Shown: positions 26,704-36,412, numbered from the stretch's first letter. The stretch is 58,201 bases of DNA from Dermacoccus abyssi (GCF_003515945.1 NZ_QWLM01000018.1:1-58201), one strand, 5' to 3'. Notes: generated by a model from the letters alone, not told the origin. Program-made: numbers and translations.

Positions 26704-27465
26704 TCAGCGGGCGTCGCTGCGGGGAACGATGATCATCGGCACCGGCAGAGCGGCGAGCATGCGCGTGGCCGACGTGCCGAGGAACGTCGTGCGCCCGCGC
26801 GCCAGGCGCGAGGAGCCGACCATGAGGGCGGTGCGCTCGTCCCAGTCCATCTTCTTGACGGCGTGCTTGAGCGAGACGAGCGAGATGAGAACGAGCGGCA
26901 GGCCGACGCGGGCAACACCCTCGGCTGCCTCGAGCACGATCTCCTGCGCGCCCGGGCGCGGGCCGATGGCCGCCGACAGCGACGAGAGGGTGTCGAACTT
27001 CTTCTTGCGGTAGTTGCGCGGCGCCATCGCGACCGGGACGGGGCTCGCGTGGAGCAGACCGCCGACGATCGGGTTGGCGGCGACGGGCTGGCCGGGGCCC
27101 GAACCTGCACCGATGACGATCATGGCCGAGCCAAGTTGTTCGGCCGTGCGCAGGATGCCCTGCGTGACCGAGGTGTCGTGCGCGACGTGCGTCTCGACGT
27201 TCAGATCCTTGTCCACCGACTTCGCGGCCTTCTTCAGCCAGCCGCGAGCCTCCTTCTCCACCCCCTTCTCGAAGCTCGTATCGCCGATGGCCAGCGTCGC
27301 CGTGTGCGTGGGGTGGTGCACGACGTAGACGATGTCGAGCGTGGCGTCGAAGGTGCGCGCCAGCACGGAGCCCAGCTTGAGGGCGTCCTGGGAGCGCTTG
27401 TCGCCACCCCAGGCGACAAGGTAGCGGGAGCCGCCCGCGGGCACTGCAGAGTCGTTGGTTGCCAT
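26704..27465 (-). CDS. Universal stress protein, UspA-like
   Basis: A 253-residue protein with tandem-like USP domains. The first half has YLVAWGGDKRSQDALKLG and MIVIGAGSGPGQPVAANPIVGGLLHASPVPVAMAP, which resembles the ATP-binding G-2x-G-9x-G-S/T pattern. The second half has ALMVGSSRLARGRTTFLGTSATRMLAALPVPMIIVP, the same pattern. Probably an ATP-binding stress protein. It is monocistronic, sharing a terminator with the MFS gene. Confidence 0.85.
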   Translation of the reverse strand: MATNDSAVPAGGSRYLVAWGGDKRSQDALKLGSVLARTFDATLDIVYVVHHPTHTATLAIGDTSFEKGVEKEARGWLKKAAKSVDKDLNVETHVAHDTSVTQGILRTAEQLGSAMIVIGAGSGPGQPVAANPIVGGLLHASPVPVAMAPRNYRKKKFDTLSSLSAAIGPRPGAQEIVLEAAEGVARVGLPLVLISLVSLKHAVKKMDWDERTALMVGSSRLARGRTTFLGTSATRMLAALPVPMIIVPRSDAR

Positions 27466-27547
27466 GAGTCGAACTTACCGCCCATCGGGTGAGATTGGTC
27501 CCCTCCCAAGGGTGCTCCCCTGAACGAGAAACCGTGGCCGACACGAA

Positions 27548-27583
27548 GAGAGGCGGCGGCTCCCAGGGGAACCGCCGCCTCTC
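27548..27583 (-). terminator. Hairpin terminator of clpB
   Basis: Perfect 12-bp stem GAGAGGCGGCGG / CCGCCGCCTCTC with a 12-base loop, 14 bases past the clpB stop. Confidence 0.82.
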
Positions 27584-27596
27584 GCGAGGGAACGTG

Positions 27597-30236
27597 TCAG
27601 CTCACGGCACCGGGCACGACCTTGAGGCCCGTGACCGGAGCCTCCATACCCTCCGGCGCCTCGACACCCTCGGGCATCTTCAGCGCCTCGCCGCGCTCGA
27701 CGTCGATGACGACGTTCTGCCCGTCGAGCACCTCGCCGGCGAGGAGTGCACGAGCCAGACGGTCGCCGATCTCCTTCTGCACGAGGCGACGCAGCGGGCG
27801 CGCACCGTACGCCGGGTCGTACCCCGTCTCGGCGAGCCACTCGCGCGCGGCCGGCGTCACCTCGAGGGTGATGCGGCGATCGGCGAGCCGCTTGCTCAGC
27901 GACGCGACCTGCAGCTCGACGATGTGCGACAGCTCGTCCCGCGTCAGCGGGTCGAAGATGACGATCTCGTCGAGACGGTTGAGGAACTCGGGCTTGAACT
28001 GCGCGCGCACCGCACCCATGACGGCGCCATGCTTGGCCTCCGGCGCCATCGTCGGGTCGACGAGGAACTGGCTGCCCAGGTTCGACGTCATGACGAGGAT
28101 GACGTTGCGGAAGTCGACCGTGCGGCCCTGACCGTCCGTGAGGCGTCCGTCGTCGAGCACCTGCAGGAGGATGTCGAACGTCTCCGGGTGCGCCTTCTCG
28201 ACCTCGTCGAGCAGCACGACCGAGTACGGGCGACGGCGCACGGCCTCGGTCAGCTGACCGCCCTCTTCGTACCCGACGTAGCCGGGGGGCGAACCGATGA
28301 GGCGCGCGACGGCGTGACGCTCGGAGTACTCCGACATGTCGATGCGCACCATGGCGCGCTCATCGTCGAAGAGGAAGTCGGCGAGCGACTTCGCGAGCTC
28401 CGTCTTGCCCACACCCGTCGGGCCGAGGAACAGGAACGAACCGGTCGGACGATCAGGGTCGGCGATGCCGGAGCGCGAACGGCGCACGGCGTCGCTGACA
28501 GCCTGGACCGCGGCCTTCTGACCGATGAGGCGCTCGCCGAGGAAGTCCTCCATGCGCAGCAGCTTCTCGGTCTCGCCCTCGAGCAGACGCCCGGCGGGGA
28601 TGCCGGTCCAGCTGGCGATGACCTCGGCGATGTCGTCGGCGGTCACCTCGTCGGAGACCATCGGCGCCTCGCCGCCGGCCTTCGAGGACGTCGCCTCGGC
28701 TGCCTGCGCCTCGTCGAGCTGCTTCTCAAGAGCCGGGATGTCGCCGTAGAGCAACTTCGAGGCGTTGCCGTAGTCACCTTCGCGCTGCAGCTTCTCGGCC
28801 TGCGTGCGCAGGTCGTCGATCTGGGCCTTGAGATCACCGACCTTGTTGAGGCTGGCCTTCTCGGCCTCCCAACGCGCCGTCAGCGCGGCGAGCTGCTCCT
28901 CGGTGTCGGCGCGGTCGGCCCGCAGCTTCGCGAGTCGGTCGCGCGAGGCCGGGTCGGTCTCGCTCTCGAGGTGCAGTTCTTCCATGTTCATGCGGTCGAC
29001 GCTGCGGCGCAGCTGGTCGATCTCGACAGGGCTCGAGTCGATCTCCATGCGCAGACGCGACGCGGCCTCGTCGATGAGATCGATCGCCTTGTCGGGCAGC
29101 TGTCGGCTCGTGATGTAGCGGTCACTCAACGTCGCAGCGGCGACGAGCGCCTGGTCGGCGATGGCGACCTTGTGGTGCGCCTCGTAGCGCTCCTTGAGGC
29201 CGCGCAGGATCGCGATCGTGTCCTCGACGCTCGGCTCACCGACGAACACCTGCTGGAAACGACGCTCCAGCGCCGGGTCCTTCTCGATGTTCTCGCGGTA
29301 CTCGTCGAGCGTCGTCGCACCGACGAGACGCAGCTCGCCGCGCGCGAGCATCGGCTTGAGCATGTTGCCGGCGTCCATCGACGAGTCGCCACCGGCGCCC
29401 GCGCCGACGACGGTGTGGATCTCGTCGATGAACGTGACGATCTCGCCGTCGGAGTTCTTGATCTCCTCGAGGACGGCCTTGAGGCGCTCCTCGAACTCGC
29501 CGCGGTACTTGGCACCGGCGACCATCGCGCCGAGGTCGAGGGAGATGAGGCGCTTGTCGCGCAGGCTCTCCGGCACGTCCCCGGCGACGATGCGCTGCGC
29601 GAGACCCTCGACGACGGCCGTCTTGCCGACGCCGGGCTCACCGATGAGCACCGGGTTGTTCTTCGTTCGGCGGCTGAGCACCTGCACGACGCGACGGATC
29701 TCGCTGTCTCGGCCGATGACCGGGTCGAGCTTGCCCTCGCGGGCGACGGCGGTGAGGTCAGTACCGAACTTCTCGAGCGCCTCGAAGGTGCCCTCCGGGT
29801 CGGCGTTCGTCACCTTGCGCCCGCCACGTGTGCCCGGGATCGCGGCCTCGATGCCCTCGGCGTCGAGCGATGAGAAACGGCCGGTGCGCGCGAGCGCGAG
29901 AAGGATGTGGTCGGTGGAGGTGAACGAGTCACCCATCGACGACATGATCGTGCGCGCCTGCTCGAGGATGTTCAGCAGTTCGCGGCTCATGCCCGGCTGG
30001 CCGACGCTGGCGCCGCTCGAGCTGGGGTACGTGGCGAGCACGCGGCCGGCCTCCGCCGTGACGGCGGCCGGGCTGGACGCCGAGGCTTCGAGCAGAGGAC
30101 GCGTCGTCGTGTCGGTCTGCTCGACGAGCGCCTTGAGCATGTGGGCAGGCTCGATCGACGGATTGCCCGCCGTCTGCGCTGCGGTGACGGCGTCGGAGAG
30201 GGCCTCCTGAGCCTTCGTGGTCAGTTGAAGATCCAC
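27597..30236 (-). CDS. clpB: ATP-dependent disaggregase ClpB
   Basis: A 879-residue Hsp100 chaperone that rescues aggregated proteins with DnaK. Order: N-domain (residues 1-145), AAA1 with Walker [19 protein letters not shown] near 205, the coiled-coil middle domain (about 410-540), AAA2 with Walker [20 protein letters not shown] near 610, and the C-terminal small domain. The GTG at 30234-30236 is preferred: AAGGAG precedes it and [13 protein letters not shown] is the family N-terminus. An HspR (HAIR) operator lies 110 bases upstream, which matches the known HspR regulon. Confidence 0.95.
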   Translation of the reverse strand: MDLQLTTKAQEALSDAVTAAQTAGNPSIEPAHMLKALVEQTDTTTRPLLEASASSPAAVTAEAGRVLATYPSSSGASVGQPGMSRELLNILEQARTIMSSMGDSFTSTDHILLALARTGRFSSLDAEGIEAAIPGTRGGRKVTNADPEGTFEALEKFGTDLTAVAREGKLDPVIGRDSEIRRVVQVLSRRTKNNPVLIGEPGVGKTAVVEGLAQRIVAGDVPESLRDKRLISLDLGAMVAGAKYRGEFEERLKAVLEEIKNSDGEIVTFIDEIHTVVGAGAGGDSSMDAGNMLKPMLARGELRLVGATTLDEYRENIEKDPALERRFQQVFVGEPSVEDTIAILRGLKERYEAHHKVAIADQALVAAATLSDRYITSRQLPDKAIDLIDEAASRLRMEIDSSPVEIDQLRRSVDRMNMEELHLESETDPASRDRLAKLRADRADTEEQLAALTARWEAEKASLNKVGDLKAQIDDLRTQAEKLQREGDYGNASKLLYGDIPALEKQLDEAQAAEATSSKAGGEAPMVSDEVTADDIAEVIASWTGIPAGRLLEGETEKLLRMEDFLGERLIGQKAAVQAVSDAVRRSRSGIADPDRPTGSFLFLGPTGVGKTELAKSLADFLFDDERAMVRIDMSEYSERHAVARLIGSPPGYVGYEEGGQLTEAVRRRPYSVVLLDEVEKAHPETFDILLQVLDDGRLTDGQGRTVDFRNVILVMTSNLGSQFLVDPTMAPEAKHGAVMGAVRAQFKPEFLNRLDEIVIFDPLTRDELSHIVELQVASLSKRLADRRITLEVTPAAREWLAETGYDPAYGARPLRRLVQKEIGDRLARALLAGEVLDGQNVVIDVERGEALKMPEGVEAPEGMEAPVTGLKVVPGAVS

Positions 30237-30345
30237 TGGCTGACTCCTTGCTCTTGAAACGTGTGCGATGCGTGCTGCTTTCATCGTGTCACTGGGAACA
30301 GCCCTACTGGGTGCAACACTGCTTGTCATCGTCAACGACAGGAAA

Positions 30346-30366
30346 GTTGAGTCTATTCCGCTCAAG
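30346..30366. promoter_or_regulatory. HAIR operator (HspR site) of clpB
   Basis: On the minus strand CTTGAGC-N7-ACTCAAC, close to the HAIR consensus CTTGAGT-N7-ACTCAAG. The rest of the 357-base gap 30237-30593 holds no convincing gene; an open plus-strand frame at 30268-30597 overlaps this site and is judged spurious. Confidence 0.8.
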
Positions 30367-30593
30367 TCGGGCACCTCCGACGAACCGGTCGGCAACCGTT
30401 CGCGCAGGGCCCAGATTCCGCGCGTGACACAGGAAAAGCGCGAGGCGCCGACGCAACCCGCGACTCGGACGGGCGTCTTACCTAGCGATGGTCGCCAAGA
30501 GTGGTTGAAAATGGGACGACCAAGTTATGCTACTGGCCAGAAACATCGTGGATGCGATATCTGCTGCCCACGACCGACTTCAAGGAGACCCAC

Positions 30594-31184
30594 GTGACGT
30601 CGACCCCTTCCGGTCGTCGAGCACCGCTCTAGGCCGTCGTCGGAACGGCGATCAGCCATCAGGTCGCGTTCTGCGGCCCCCTCGGCGTCGGCAAGACGAC
30701 CGCAGTCCTCGCGGCCTCGACGGGCGAGGTGGCGAGCACCGAGGCTCAGTGGAGCGTCACGAGCACGATGGTCGGACGGGGCATGCCGAAGCGCACCACG
30801 ACGGTCGGCATCGACTACGGCGAGTGGAAGGCCGACGACGGCTCCACCTACGCGATCTACGGCACGCCTGGCCAGGAGCGGTTCGCCGAGGCCCGCAGCG
30901 GCGCCATCAGCCCCGGCGCCAAGATCGTTCTGTGGCTGTTCGGCAACAGCCCCAGCGCCCTCGACGAGGCCGCCGAGTGGCTCGACCTCCTCGACGCCGC
31001 CGACAACCACGGTCGCATGACGGTCGCCGTGACGCGCACCGAGGAAGAGGGTTCGCGACCCGTCGCCGAGTTCGAATCGTTCATCCACGAGCGTCACCCC
31101 GACATCGCGGTGGTCGTCGCCGACCCCCGCTCCAGCGAAGACGTGCGTCGCGTCGTGCGCGTGGCCACGGGAGGTTCACGATGA
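30594..31184 (+). pseudogene. Small GTPase of a GTPase-roadblock module, in-frame TAG at codon 13
   Basis: From GTG at 30594 (GGAG at 30584-30587 upstream) the frame reads a 12-residue lead, then TAG at 30630-30632, then continues in frame with the P-loop FCGPLGVGKTTAVL, switch region and G3-like YGTPGQERF, ending at 31184 with ATGA overlap to the roadblock gene. It resembles the ATP/GTP-binding proteins of actinobacterial 'conservons' (CvnD-like). After the stop no ATG/GTG/TTG precedes the P-loop; the first downstream start (30729) lacks it. Either a nonsense mutation, a base-call error or an unusual start. Confidence 0.72.
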
Positions 31185-31675
31185 CCCAGCAGCAGTCAGG
31201 CGTCGTCGGTTCGGCAATGACCGACGTCCACGCCGAGCCCGGACTCAACGACGAGATCGCCGCGGACTGGGCCACCTGGTCGCGCAGCCTCGGCATGATC
31301 GCGCTGCCACACCTGCGCCGCCTGGCCGAGGAGGTGCCCGAGCTCACGGCCGGGATGGTCTGCTCCGGCGACGGCCTCAACCTCGCCGCCATCGGCGTCG
31401 ACGGCGCCTTGACCGGCCGCCTCGCAGCGCTGTCGTCGTCCCTGTTCGGCGTGGCGGGCGCGCACCGTCAGGTCACGAGTGGTAACGAGGACGACGGTTC
31501 GACGATGGTCAACATCGCAGGCGACCACCAGCAGGCCGTTCTGCTCCGCATGGAGGTGAAGAACGTGGGCCAGCTCGTCGTCGTGGCCGCGGCGGAGGAC
31601 GTGACGCTCGGCGTCCTCGTCGTCGCCGTGCGCAACACGGCTGACGCCCTGCGACAGTTCCTGGAGGGCAGTTGA
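31181..31675 (+). CDS. Roadblock/LC7-domain protein
   Basis: A 164-residue protein with a roadblock/LC7 (MglB-like) domain at about residues 40-160: GMVCSGDGLNLAAIGVDG, AALSSSLFGVAGAHRQV and QLVVVAAAEDVTLGVLVVAVRNT. Such proteins regulate small GTPases. GGAGG lies 8 bases before the ATG, and the ATGA overlap couples its translation to the GTPase gene. Its stop overlaps a TTG that could begin the next frame. Confidence 0.83.
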   Translation: MTQQQSGVVGSAMTDVHAEPGLNDEIAADWATWSRSLGMIALPHLRRLAEEVPELTAGMVCSGDGLNLAAIGVDGALTGRLAALSSSLFGVAGAHRQVTSGNEDDGSTMVNIAGDHQQAVLLRMEVKNVGQLVVVAAAEDVTLGVLVVAVRNTADALRQFLEGS

Positions 31676-31911
31676 CGCCTCCTGACGGTGGCGAACGGCT
31701 CTCGCTGACCGACCGCGCTCTGGCGTGGATGGGTCTGCTCCCCCAGCAGCCGACCGGACCTCATCGGTCCACTCCGGCCGCACGTCCGCCGCTGAGGCCG
31801 GACACTTCGAAACTTCCGCCCCCAGCGGCGGACGACCTGTCGTCACCGGCCCCGGTGACGTCGACCCCTACCGCACCGCCGAACCAGGCGGTGGCAACAC
31901 AAGGAGAACCC

Positions 31912-32274
31912 GTGGCTGACTACAACGCACTCGTGGGCGACATCGCCTCCGAGGTGAACGGCTTCATCGGCGCGTCCGTCGTCGACCTCAACTCGGGCAT
32001 GACGCTCGCAACCCGCTCCGCTCGCCCCGACTTCGACCTCGAGGTCGCGAGCGCCTACAACTCCGAGATGGTGAAGGGCAAGTTCCGCACCGTCGAGGCC
32101 CTCGGCCTCTCCAGCGAGCTCGAGGACATGCTGCTCACGCTGAGCGACCAGCTCCACCTCATCAAGCTCATCAACAAGGAGACGTTCATCTACGTCGCTG
32201 CCGAGAAGAGCAAGACGAACCTCGCGCTCCTGCGCACCGCCGTCGTCCTGCAGTTCAAGAAGCACGGCGTCTGA
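31912..32274 (+). CDS. Second roadblock-like protein
   Basis: A 120-residue protein beginning MADYNALVGDIASEVNGFIGASVVDLNSGMTL and ending with a hydrophobic-alternating LALLRTAVVLQF, a roadblock/LC7-like alpha-beta fold. The start GTG at 31912 has AAGGAG 5 bases upstream. The same frame is open back to TTG at 31672 (80 more residues, proline-rich), where GGAGGG is also well placed, so a longer 200-residue form is possible. Functions with the GTPase and first roadblock protein, perhaps in a membrane-signalling complex; inferred from cluster architecture only. Confidence 0.75.
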   Translation: MADYNALVGDIASEVNGFIGASVVDLNSGMTLATRSARPDFDLEVASAYNSEMVKGKFRTVEALGLSSELEDMLLTLSDQLHLIKLINKETFIYVAAEKSKTNLALLRTAVVLQFKKHGV

Positions 32275-32304
32275 GACCTTTCAGGTGAGCCGCGCTCACT
32301 CGTG

Positions 32305-32344
32305 ACGGCCCCGGCCCCGCCCCACCTGGGCGGTCCGGGGCCGT
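32305..32344 (+). terminator. Hairpin terminator after the roadblock module
   Basis: Arms ACGGCCCCGG and CCGGGGCCGT around a 20-base loop, 30 bases after the last roadblock gene. Confidence 0.75.
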
Positions 32345-32392
32345 TCGCGTGCACCGCGCCCGCTCGTCCAGCGGGACTGGTGCATATTCCCG

Positions 32393-32424
32393 TCCTGGGG
32401 GTGGTGAACGTCCCACCTCCAGGA
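32393..32424. promoter_or_regulatory. Hairpin/dyad before the ABC transporter gene
   Basis: Arms TCCTGGGGGTGG and CCACCTCCAGGA pair over 12 bases with one G-T wobble and an 8-base loop, 36 bases before the GTG start. Could be an operator or attenuator. Confidence 0.5.
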
Positions 32425-32460
32425 TTTCCGCGTTGTCGGACCCCGGTGAGACTCTGACGT

Positions 32461-34299
32461 GTGCGAAGTCTCGGCAAGATCTTGTCCTCCACGCGAGCGT
32501 TGTGGCCTTACTACGGTGCGATCCTCGTCAGTTCGATCCTCGTCACCATCACCTCGCTCCTCATGCCGTTCATCATCTCGGGCGCGACCGATCAGGTCGT
32601 CGAGGTGGTCAAGAACGGTGGGCACAGCGACAGTCACGTCCGCACGATCATGTGGTTCGCCGTCGCGCTGCTGGCGGCCGACGTCGCGAACACGATCATC
32701 AGCAACATCGGCGGGTACTTCGGTGACGTCGCCGCCGTGCGGATGCGACGCATCCTGTCGACGCGGTACTACGAGAAGCTGCTGACGCTGCCGCAGAGCT
32801 ACTTCGACCGTGAACTGACCGGCACGATCATCAACCGGTTGTCGCGCAACATCTCCGAGACGACGCAGTTCCTCAACATGTTCGCGAACAACTTCCTGCC
32901 GATGTTGCTCACGACGTTCGCGGTGCTCATCATCTCGGCGGTCTACTCGTGGCCACTCGCGCTCTTGCTGCTCATCGTCTTCCCGGTCTACATGCACCTG
33001 ACGACGCTCACGAGCAAGAAGTGGCAGGTCCTCGAGCAACAGAAGAACGAGCAGTTCGACATCGCCGGCGGCCGCTTCGCGGAGGTCGTCGGGCAGATCC
33101 GTGTCGTCAAGAGCTTCGGGCAGGAGAAGCGCGAGCTCACGTCCTTCGACGACCGGTACGCCAGCACCGTCGCGACCACGCGCGTGCAGTCGCGCTACTG
33201 GCACCTCATGGACGCCGCCCGCCGCGGCTCGCTCAACGTCATCTTCTTCGGCGTGTACGCCATCGTGTTCGTGCAGACGGTGCGCGGCGTCTTCACCATC
33301 GGCGACATGGTGCTGCTCATCCAGCTCGTCAACATGGCCCGCCAGCCCGTCATGATGATGAGTTACCTCGTCGACTCGGGCCAGCGCGCCGTCGCGGGCA
33401 GCCGCGACTACTTCAAGGTGCTCGACGAGATGCCCGAGCGTGACATCGCCGCCCTCGCTGCCGACGATGCGCCGGCGTCGCGAGCGAGCAGCGCGACGGC
33501 TCGTGGGAGCGACGACGGCCGCGACGACACCGTGATCGAGTTCGACGACGCGACCTTCGGCTACGACGACGATCGCGCGGTGCTCGAGCACATCGACCTC
33601 TCCATCCGACACGGTGAGCGCATCGCGTTCGTCGGTGAGTCGGGCGGCGGCAAGACGACGCTCATCAGCCTGCTGCTCGGCTTCTACCGCCTGCGCGAGG
33701 GCCGCCTCAGCGTCTTCGGTCGCGACGTCGACGAGACGCCGCTCGCGCAGCTGCGCTCGGACTTCGGCGTGGTCTTCCAGGACAGCTCGCTGTTCAGCGG
33801 GACGATCCGGGAGAACATCGCCTACGGGCGGCCCGACGCGAGCGAGGAAGAGATCGTCGACGCCGCGAAGCGCGCCAACGCCGACATCTTCATCCGCCGT
33901 TTCGACGACGGCTACGACACGACGATCGGCGAACGCGGCCTCAAGCTCTCGGGTGGGCAGAAGCAGCGCATCGCCGTGGCGCGAGCGATGCTCAAGGACG
34001 CCCCGATCCTCATTCTCGACGAGGCGACGAGCGCGCTCGACACGAAGTCGGAGCGCCTCGTGCAGGCCGGCCTCGACGAGCTGATGGAGGGGCGCACGTC
34101 GCTCATCATCGCCCACCGCCTCTCGACGATCAGCACGGTCGACCGCATCGTCACGCTACGTGACGGGCGCATCGACGAGGTCGGGCCCCCTGAGGAACTC
34201 GCCGTCTCCGGCGGCATCTATGCGGAGCTTTTGGCCCTCCAGGCCTCGGGGCGCAAGACCGACAAGAAGCGCCTCAAGGAATACGACATCGCGGGCTGA
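32461..34299 (+). CDS. ABC-type exporter (transmembrane plus ATPase, one polypeptide)
   Basis: A 612-residue half-transporter. Residues 1-320 hold six transmembrane segments; from about 355 an ATP-binding cassette carries Walker A GESGGGKTTLISLL, Q-loop VVFQDSSLF, signature LSGGQKQRIAVARAML and Walker B ILILDEATSALD with H-loop IIAHRLSTI. MsbA/multidrug-exporter type; probably a homodimer since no second ABC gene is near. The start is GTG; substrate unknown. Confidence 0.92.
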   Translation: MRSLGKILSSTRALWPYYGAILVSSILVTITSLLMPFIISGATDQVVEVVKNGGHSDSHVRTIMWFAVALLAADVANTIISNIGGYFGDVAAVRMRRILSTRYYEKLLTLPQSYFDRELTGTIINRLSRNISETTQFLNMFANNFLPMLLTTFAVLIISAVYSWPLALLLLIVFPVYMHLTTLTSKKWQVLEQQKNEQFDIAGGRFAEVVGQIRVVKSFGQEKRELTSFDDRYASTVATTRVQSRYWHLMDAARRGSLNVIFFGVYAIVFVQTVRGVFTIGDMVLLIQLVNMARQPVMMMSYLVDSGQRAVAGSRDYFKVLDEMPERDIAALAADDAPASRASSATARGSDDGRDDTVIEFDDATFGYDDDRAVLEHIDLSIRHGERIAFVGESGGGKTTLISLLLGFYRLREGRLSVFGRDVDETPLAQLRSDFGVVFQDSSLFSGTIRENIAYGRPDASEEEIVDAAKRANADIFIRRFDDGYDTTIGERGLKLSGGQKQRIAVARAMLKDAPILILDEATSALDTKSERLVQAGLDELMEGRTSLIIAHRLSTISTVDRIVTLRDGRIDEVGPPEELAVSGGIYAELLALQASGRKTDKKRLKEYDIAG

Positions 34300-34345
34300 C
34301 AAGAACGGAGCCGGCGTGGGCACCGCAGCGAAGCGCAGCGAGGAT

Positions 34346-34379
34346 GTCCGCGCCTGCTGAGGGCGCAGGAGGCGCGGAC
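34346..34379 (+). terminator. Hairpin terminator between ABC exporter and DUF2382 gene
   Basis: 10-bp arms GTCCGCGCCT and AGGCGCGGAC with a 14-base loop between two convergent genes. Confidence 0.6.
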
Positions 34380-34387
34380 TCGCCTCT

Positions 34388-35023
34388 TCAGCGGGTGATG
34401 TCGGGGTAGGTGTCACCGTCGAGGTCGAAGTCGACGACCTCGCGGCGCACGCTGTCGGTGTAGGTCATCGTCTGCGTCTCGCGCTCGACATCGAGACGGA
34501 GTCGTTCGACGGCGTACACCTCGGTGCTGATGACGGGGCGCTCCTCGTGGAGCACGATGTCGTATCCGTTCGTCGCAGCCGCGTCGTCGGCCCCGGCGCG
34601 TTCCTGCTCATCACGCAGACCGTCGTACACCTCGTCACGACGCCCCGAGCGAGCTTCCTCGCTCTCGCGCCGCTCGTCGTGCCCGTCACGCTCGACGGCG
34701 TCGTACGGGCCCTCGTTGGGGGTGTTCTTCTCCCCGTACGGCATGCCGCCGGTACGGTCCTCGATGCGCGGCTCCCAGTACGACGGAGGCAGATCGAGCA
34801 CCTCCTCGCTGCCGTCGTCGTAGACCCGCACGAGGTCAGCCACCTCACGGCGCACGGGCAGCGTCACCGTCAGTTCCTCGACGATGATGCGCTTGCGCAC
34901 CTCGACCCGCCCCACCTCGTAGCGTTCGACGCCGGGCGTCAGGCGCTCCTCGTGCACCACCATGCCGTCCGCCTCGTCGCGGCGCCCGTCTAAGGGGCGC
35001 TCGACGCCTCGCTGGTCGCTCAT
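34388..35023 (-). CDS. DUF2382 (YsnF/AvaK-like) stress protein
   Basis: A 211-residue highly charged protein with two DUF2382-type halves: VVHEERLTPGVERYEVGRVEVRKR at residues 20-43 and VLHEERPVISTEVYAVERLRLDVE near 155-178. DUF2382 proteins are associated with stress response in actinobacteria and cyanobacteria, without a known mechanism. AAGGAG precedes the ATG at 35021-35023. Acidic/arginine-rich linker in the middle is likely disordered. Confidence 0.75.
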   Translation of the reverse strand: MSDQRGVERPLDGRRDEADGMVVHEERLTPGVERYEVGRVEVRKRIIVEELTVTLPVRREVADLVRVYDDGSEEVLDLPPSYWEPRIEDRTGGMPYGEKNTPNEGPYDAVERDGHDERRESEEARSGRRDEVYDGLRDEQERAGADDAAATNGYDIVLHEERPVISTEVYAVERLRLDVERETQTMTYTDSVRREVVDFDLDGDTYPDITR

Positions 35024-35152
35024 CTGTGACTCCTTCGTCCGTGGCGCGGTGCGCGCCACCCGGTTTCACGTTCACGCTACCGGAGCGGTCGAAGGCACGC
35101 TCCCCTGCGGCCACCCCTTGCGGAGCGCTGCCGAGTGAGAAAGGGTGAAGGC

Positions 35153-35617
35153 ATGACTGACAACCAGAAGATCACCGTCACCCGCACGATCGAGGCTCCG
35201 GCCCAGAGCGTGTTCAATGTGCTCACCAACCCGGCCGAGCACGTCAAGCTCGACGGCTCGGGCTTCATCCGCAGCGTCGACCACGGCGACCGCATCCAGA
35301 AGGTCGGCCAGGTGTTCACCATGAACATGGAGGGCGAGCACATGGGCGGCGAGTACCAGACCGACAACCACGTCACGGGTTACGTCGACGACAAGCTCGT
35401 CGCGTGGCAGACGGCTCCGGCGGGCACCGAGCCCAAGGGCTGGGAGTGGGTGTACGAGCTCGACGCCAAGGGTCCGAACGAGACCGAGGTGACGCTCACG
35501 TACGACTGGAGCAAGGTCACCGACAAGGAACTGCTCAAGAAGGTGCACTTCCCGCTCGTCCAGGAGCATGCGCTCGAGGAGAGCCTGCAGAAGCTCTCCG
35601 AGCTGGCCGCAAGCTGA
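35153..35617 (+). CDS. SRPBCC (START-like) family protein
   Basis: A 154-residue helix-grip protein: an N-terminal beta strand and helix (KITVTRTIEAPAQSVFNVLTNPAEHVKLDG), antiparallel strands including YVDDKLVAWQTAP and ETEVTLTYDWSKV, and a long C-terminal helix. Polyketide-cyclase/dehydrase or Aha1-like fold, able to bind hydrophobic ligands. No specific role can be given. AAGG precedes the ATG at 35153. Confidence 0.8.
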   Translation: MTDNQKITVTRTIEAPAQSVFNVLTNPAEHVKLDGSGFIRSVDHGDRIQKVGQVFTMNMEGEHMGGEYQTDNHVTGYVDDKLVAWQTAPAGTEPKGWEWVYELDAKGPNETEVTLTYDWSKVTDKELLKKVHFPLVQEHALEESLQKLSELAAS

Positions 35618-35636
35618 CGTCTGAAGCGCACAACGC

Positions 35637-35672
35637 GAAGCGCCGCACGCCCGAAAGGGGGTGCGGCGCTTC
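35637..35672. terminator. Hairpin terminator, bidirectional
   Basis: Perfect 12-bp arms GAAGCGCCGCAC and GTGCGGCGCTTC with a 12-base loop between two convergent genes. Confidence 0.82.
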
Positions 35673-35682
35673 GTCGCGTCGG

Positions 35683-35964
35683 TCAGCGGGTGGCCTGCTG
35701 CGCGGGGTTGTCGTCGAGCCAGCCGCCGTTCTCCTCGGCCAGTTTCTCGAAGCGCTCGGCGAGCGCCTGCGCGACGGCGGAGGCGGGGTCGTCGATCGTC
35801 GCCTGACGCACGTAGACGCCCCAGTCGTGGTCTTCGTCGTCCTCTTCACCGGCGAGCGCCTCGCGAACGACGCGCACCTCGGTGAAGTCGTCCTCCTCGA
35901 GCAGGTCTTCAGCGATCTCGTCGGCGATCTCGCGTTCGGGGAAGATCATGAGGTACTCGGTCAT
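35683..35964 (-). CDS. Small acidic protein, RraB-like
   Basis: A 93-residue acidic protein (MTEYLMIFPEREIADEIAEDLLEEDDF...) with an alpha-beta pattern resembling the RraB/ribonuclease E inhibitor fold (PF06877) in actinobacterial annotations. The similarity is by impression of strand-helix order (YLMIFP, then acidic helix, then EVRVVREAL, then WGVYVRQATI) and not by a decisive motif. It is divergent from a small membrane protein with an L7/L12-like domain. Confidence 0.5.
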   Translation of the reverse strand: MTEYLMIFPEREIADEIAEDLLEEDDFTEVRVVREALAGEEDDEDHDWGVYVRQATIDDPASAVAQALAERFEKLAEENGGWLDDNPAQQATR

Positions 35965-36054
35965 GCCACCACTGTGCCAAGCGTGCTCGCCGATTGCCAC
36001 AGGACGCGCCGCCGGTAGATTGGGCGGCGTTCCCCCACTCAAGGAGTCCCCCGA

Positions 36055-36318
36055 ATGACTTGGGCGTTCGTCATCGCGCTGATCCTTCTCGTGCTCGTCG
36101 CGCTGAGCAACTTCGCGCTGCAGAAGCGCGTGCGCCAGCTGGAGCAGGAGGTGACCGATCTGCGCAGCGGCCAGGACATCTCCCAGCGCGTCAGCTACCT
36201 CGTGAACAACGGCCGCGAGGTCGAGGCGATCGCTGTGTACCGCAAGGCCACCGGGCTCGGTCTCGTCGAGAGCAAGAGCGCCGTCGAGGTCATCGCGAGG
36301 AACAACCCGCAGATCTGA
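36055..36318 (+). CDS. Membrane-anchored protein with ribosomal L7/L12 C-terminal-like domain
   Basis: An 87-residue protein: an N-terminal transmembrane helix (residues 2-20), a coiled-coil linker (QKRVRQLEQEVTDL) and a C-terminal VYRKATGLGLVESKSAVEVIARN, which matches the L7/L12 C-terminal fold motif in which a helix ends GLGLxEAK. Not a ribosomal stalk protein, because of the membrane anchor. AAGGAG lies upstream of the ATG. Role unknown. Confidence 0.7.
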   Translation: MTWAFVIALILLVLVALSNFALQKRVRQLEQEVTDLRSGQDISQRVSYLVNNGREVEAIAVYRKATGLGLVESKSAVEVIARNNPQI

Positions 36319-36412
36319 CGACGGCTCGGTTCACCCGGTTTTCACGACGTCGTCGCACGCCGGTCGTCGGGGCGCCACGACGACGTCGGCCGTCGGCCCT
36401 AGGTTCGCGGCG

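Noticed and set aside
30268-30597. Open frame with a hydrophobic N-terminus upstream of the GTPase
   Set aside because: It overlaps the clpB HAIR operator and the GTPase start region, has no ribosome site and its second half is not protein-like.
34318-34345. GCAGCGAAGCGCAGCG stretch like the core of the 16.7 kb repeat
   Set aside because: Only the short GCGCAGCG core is shared; arms and length do not match, so it is not called a further copy.
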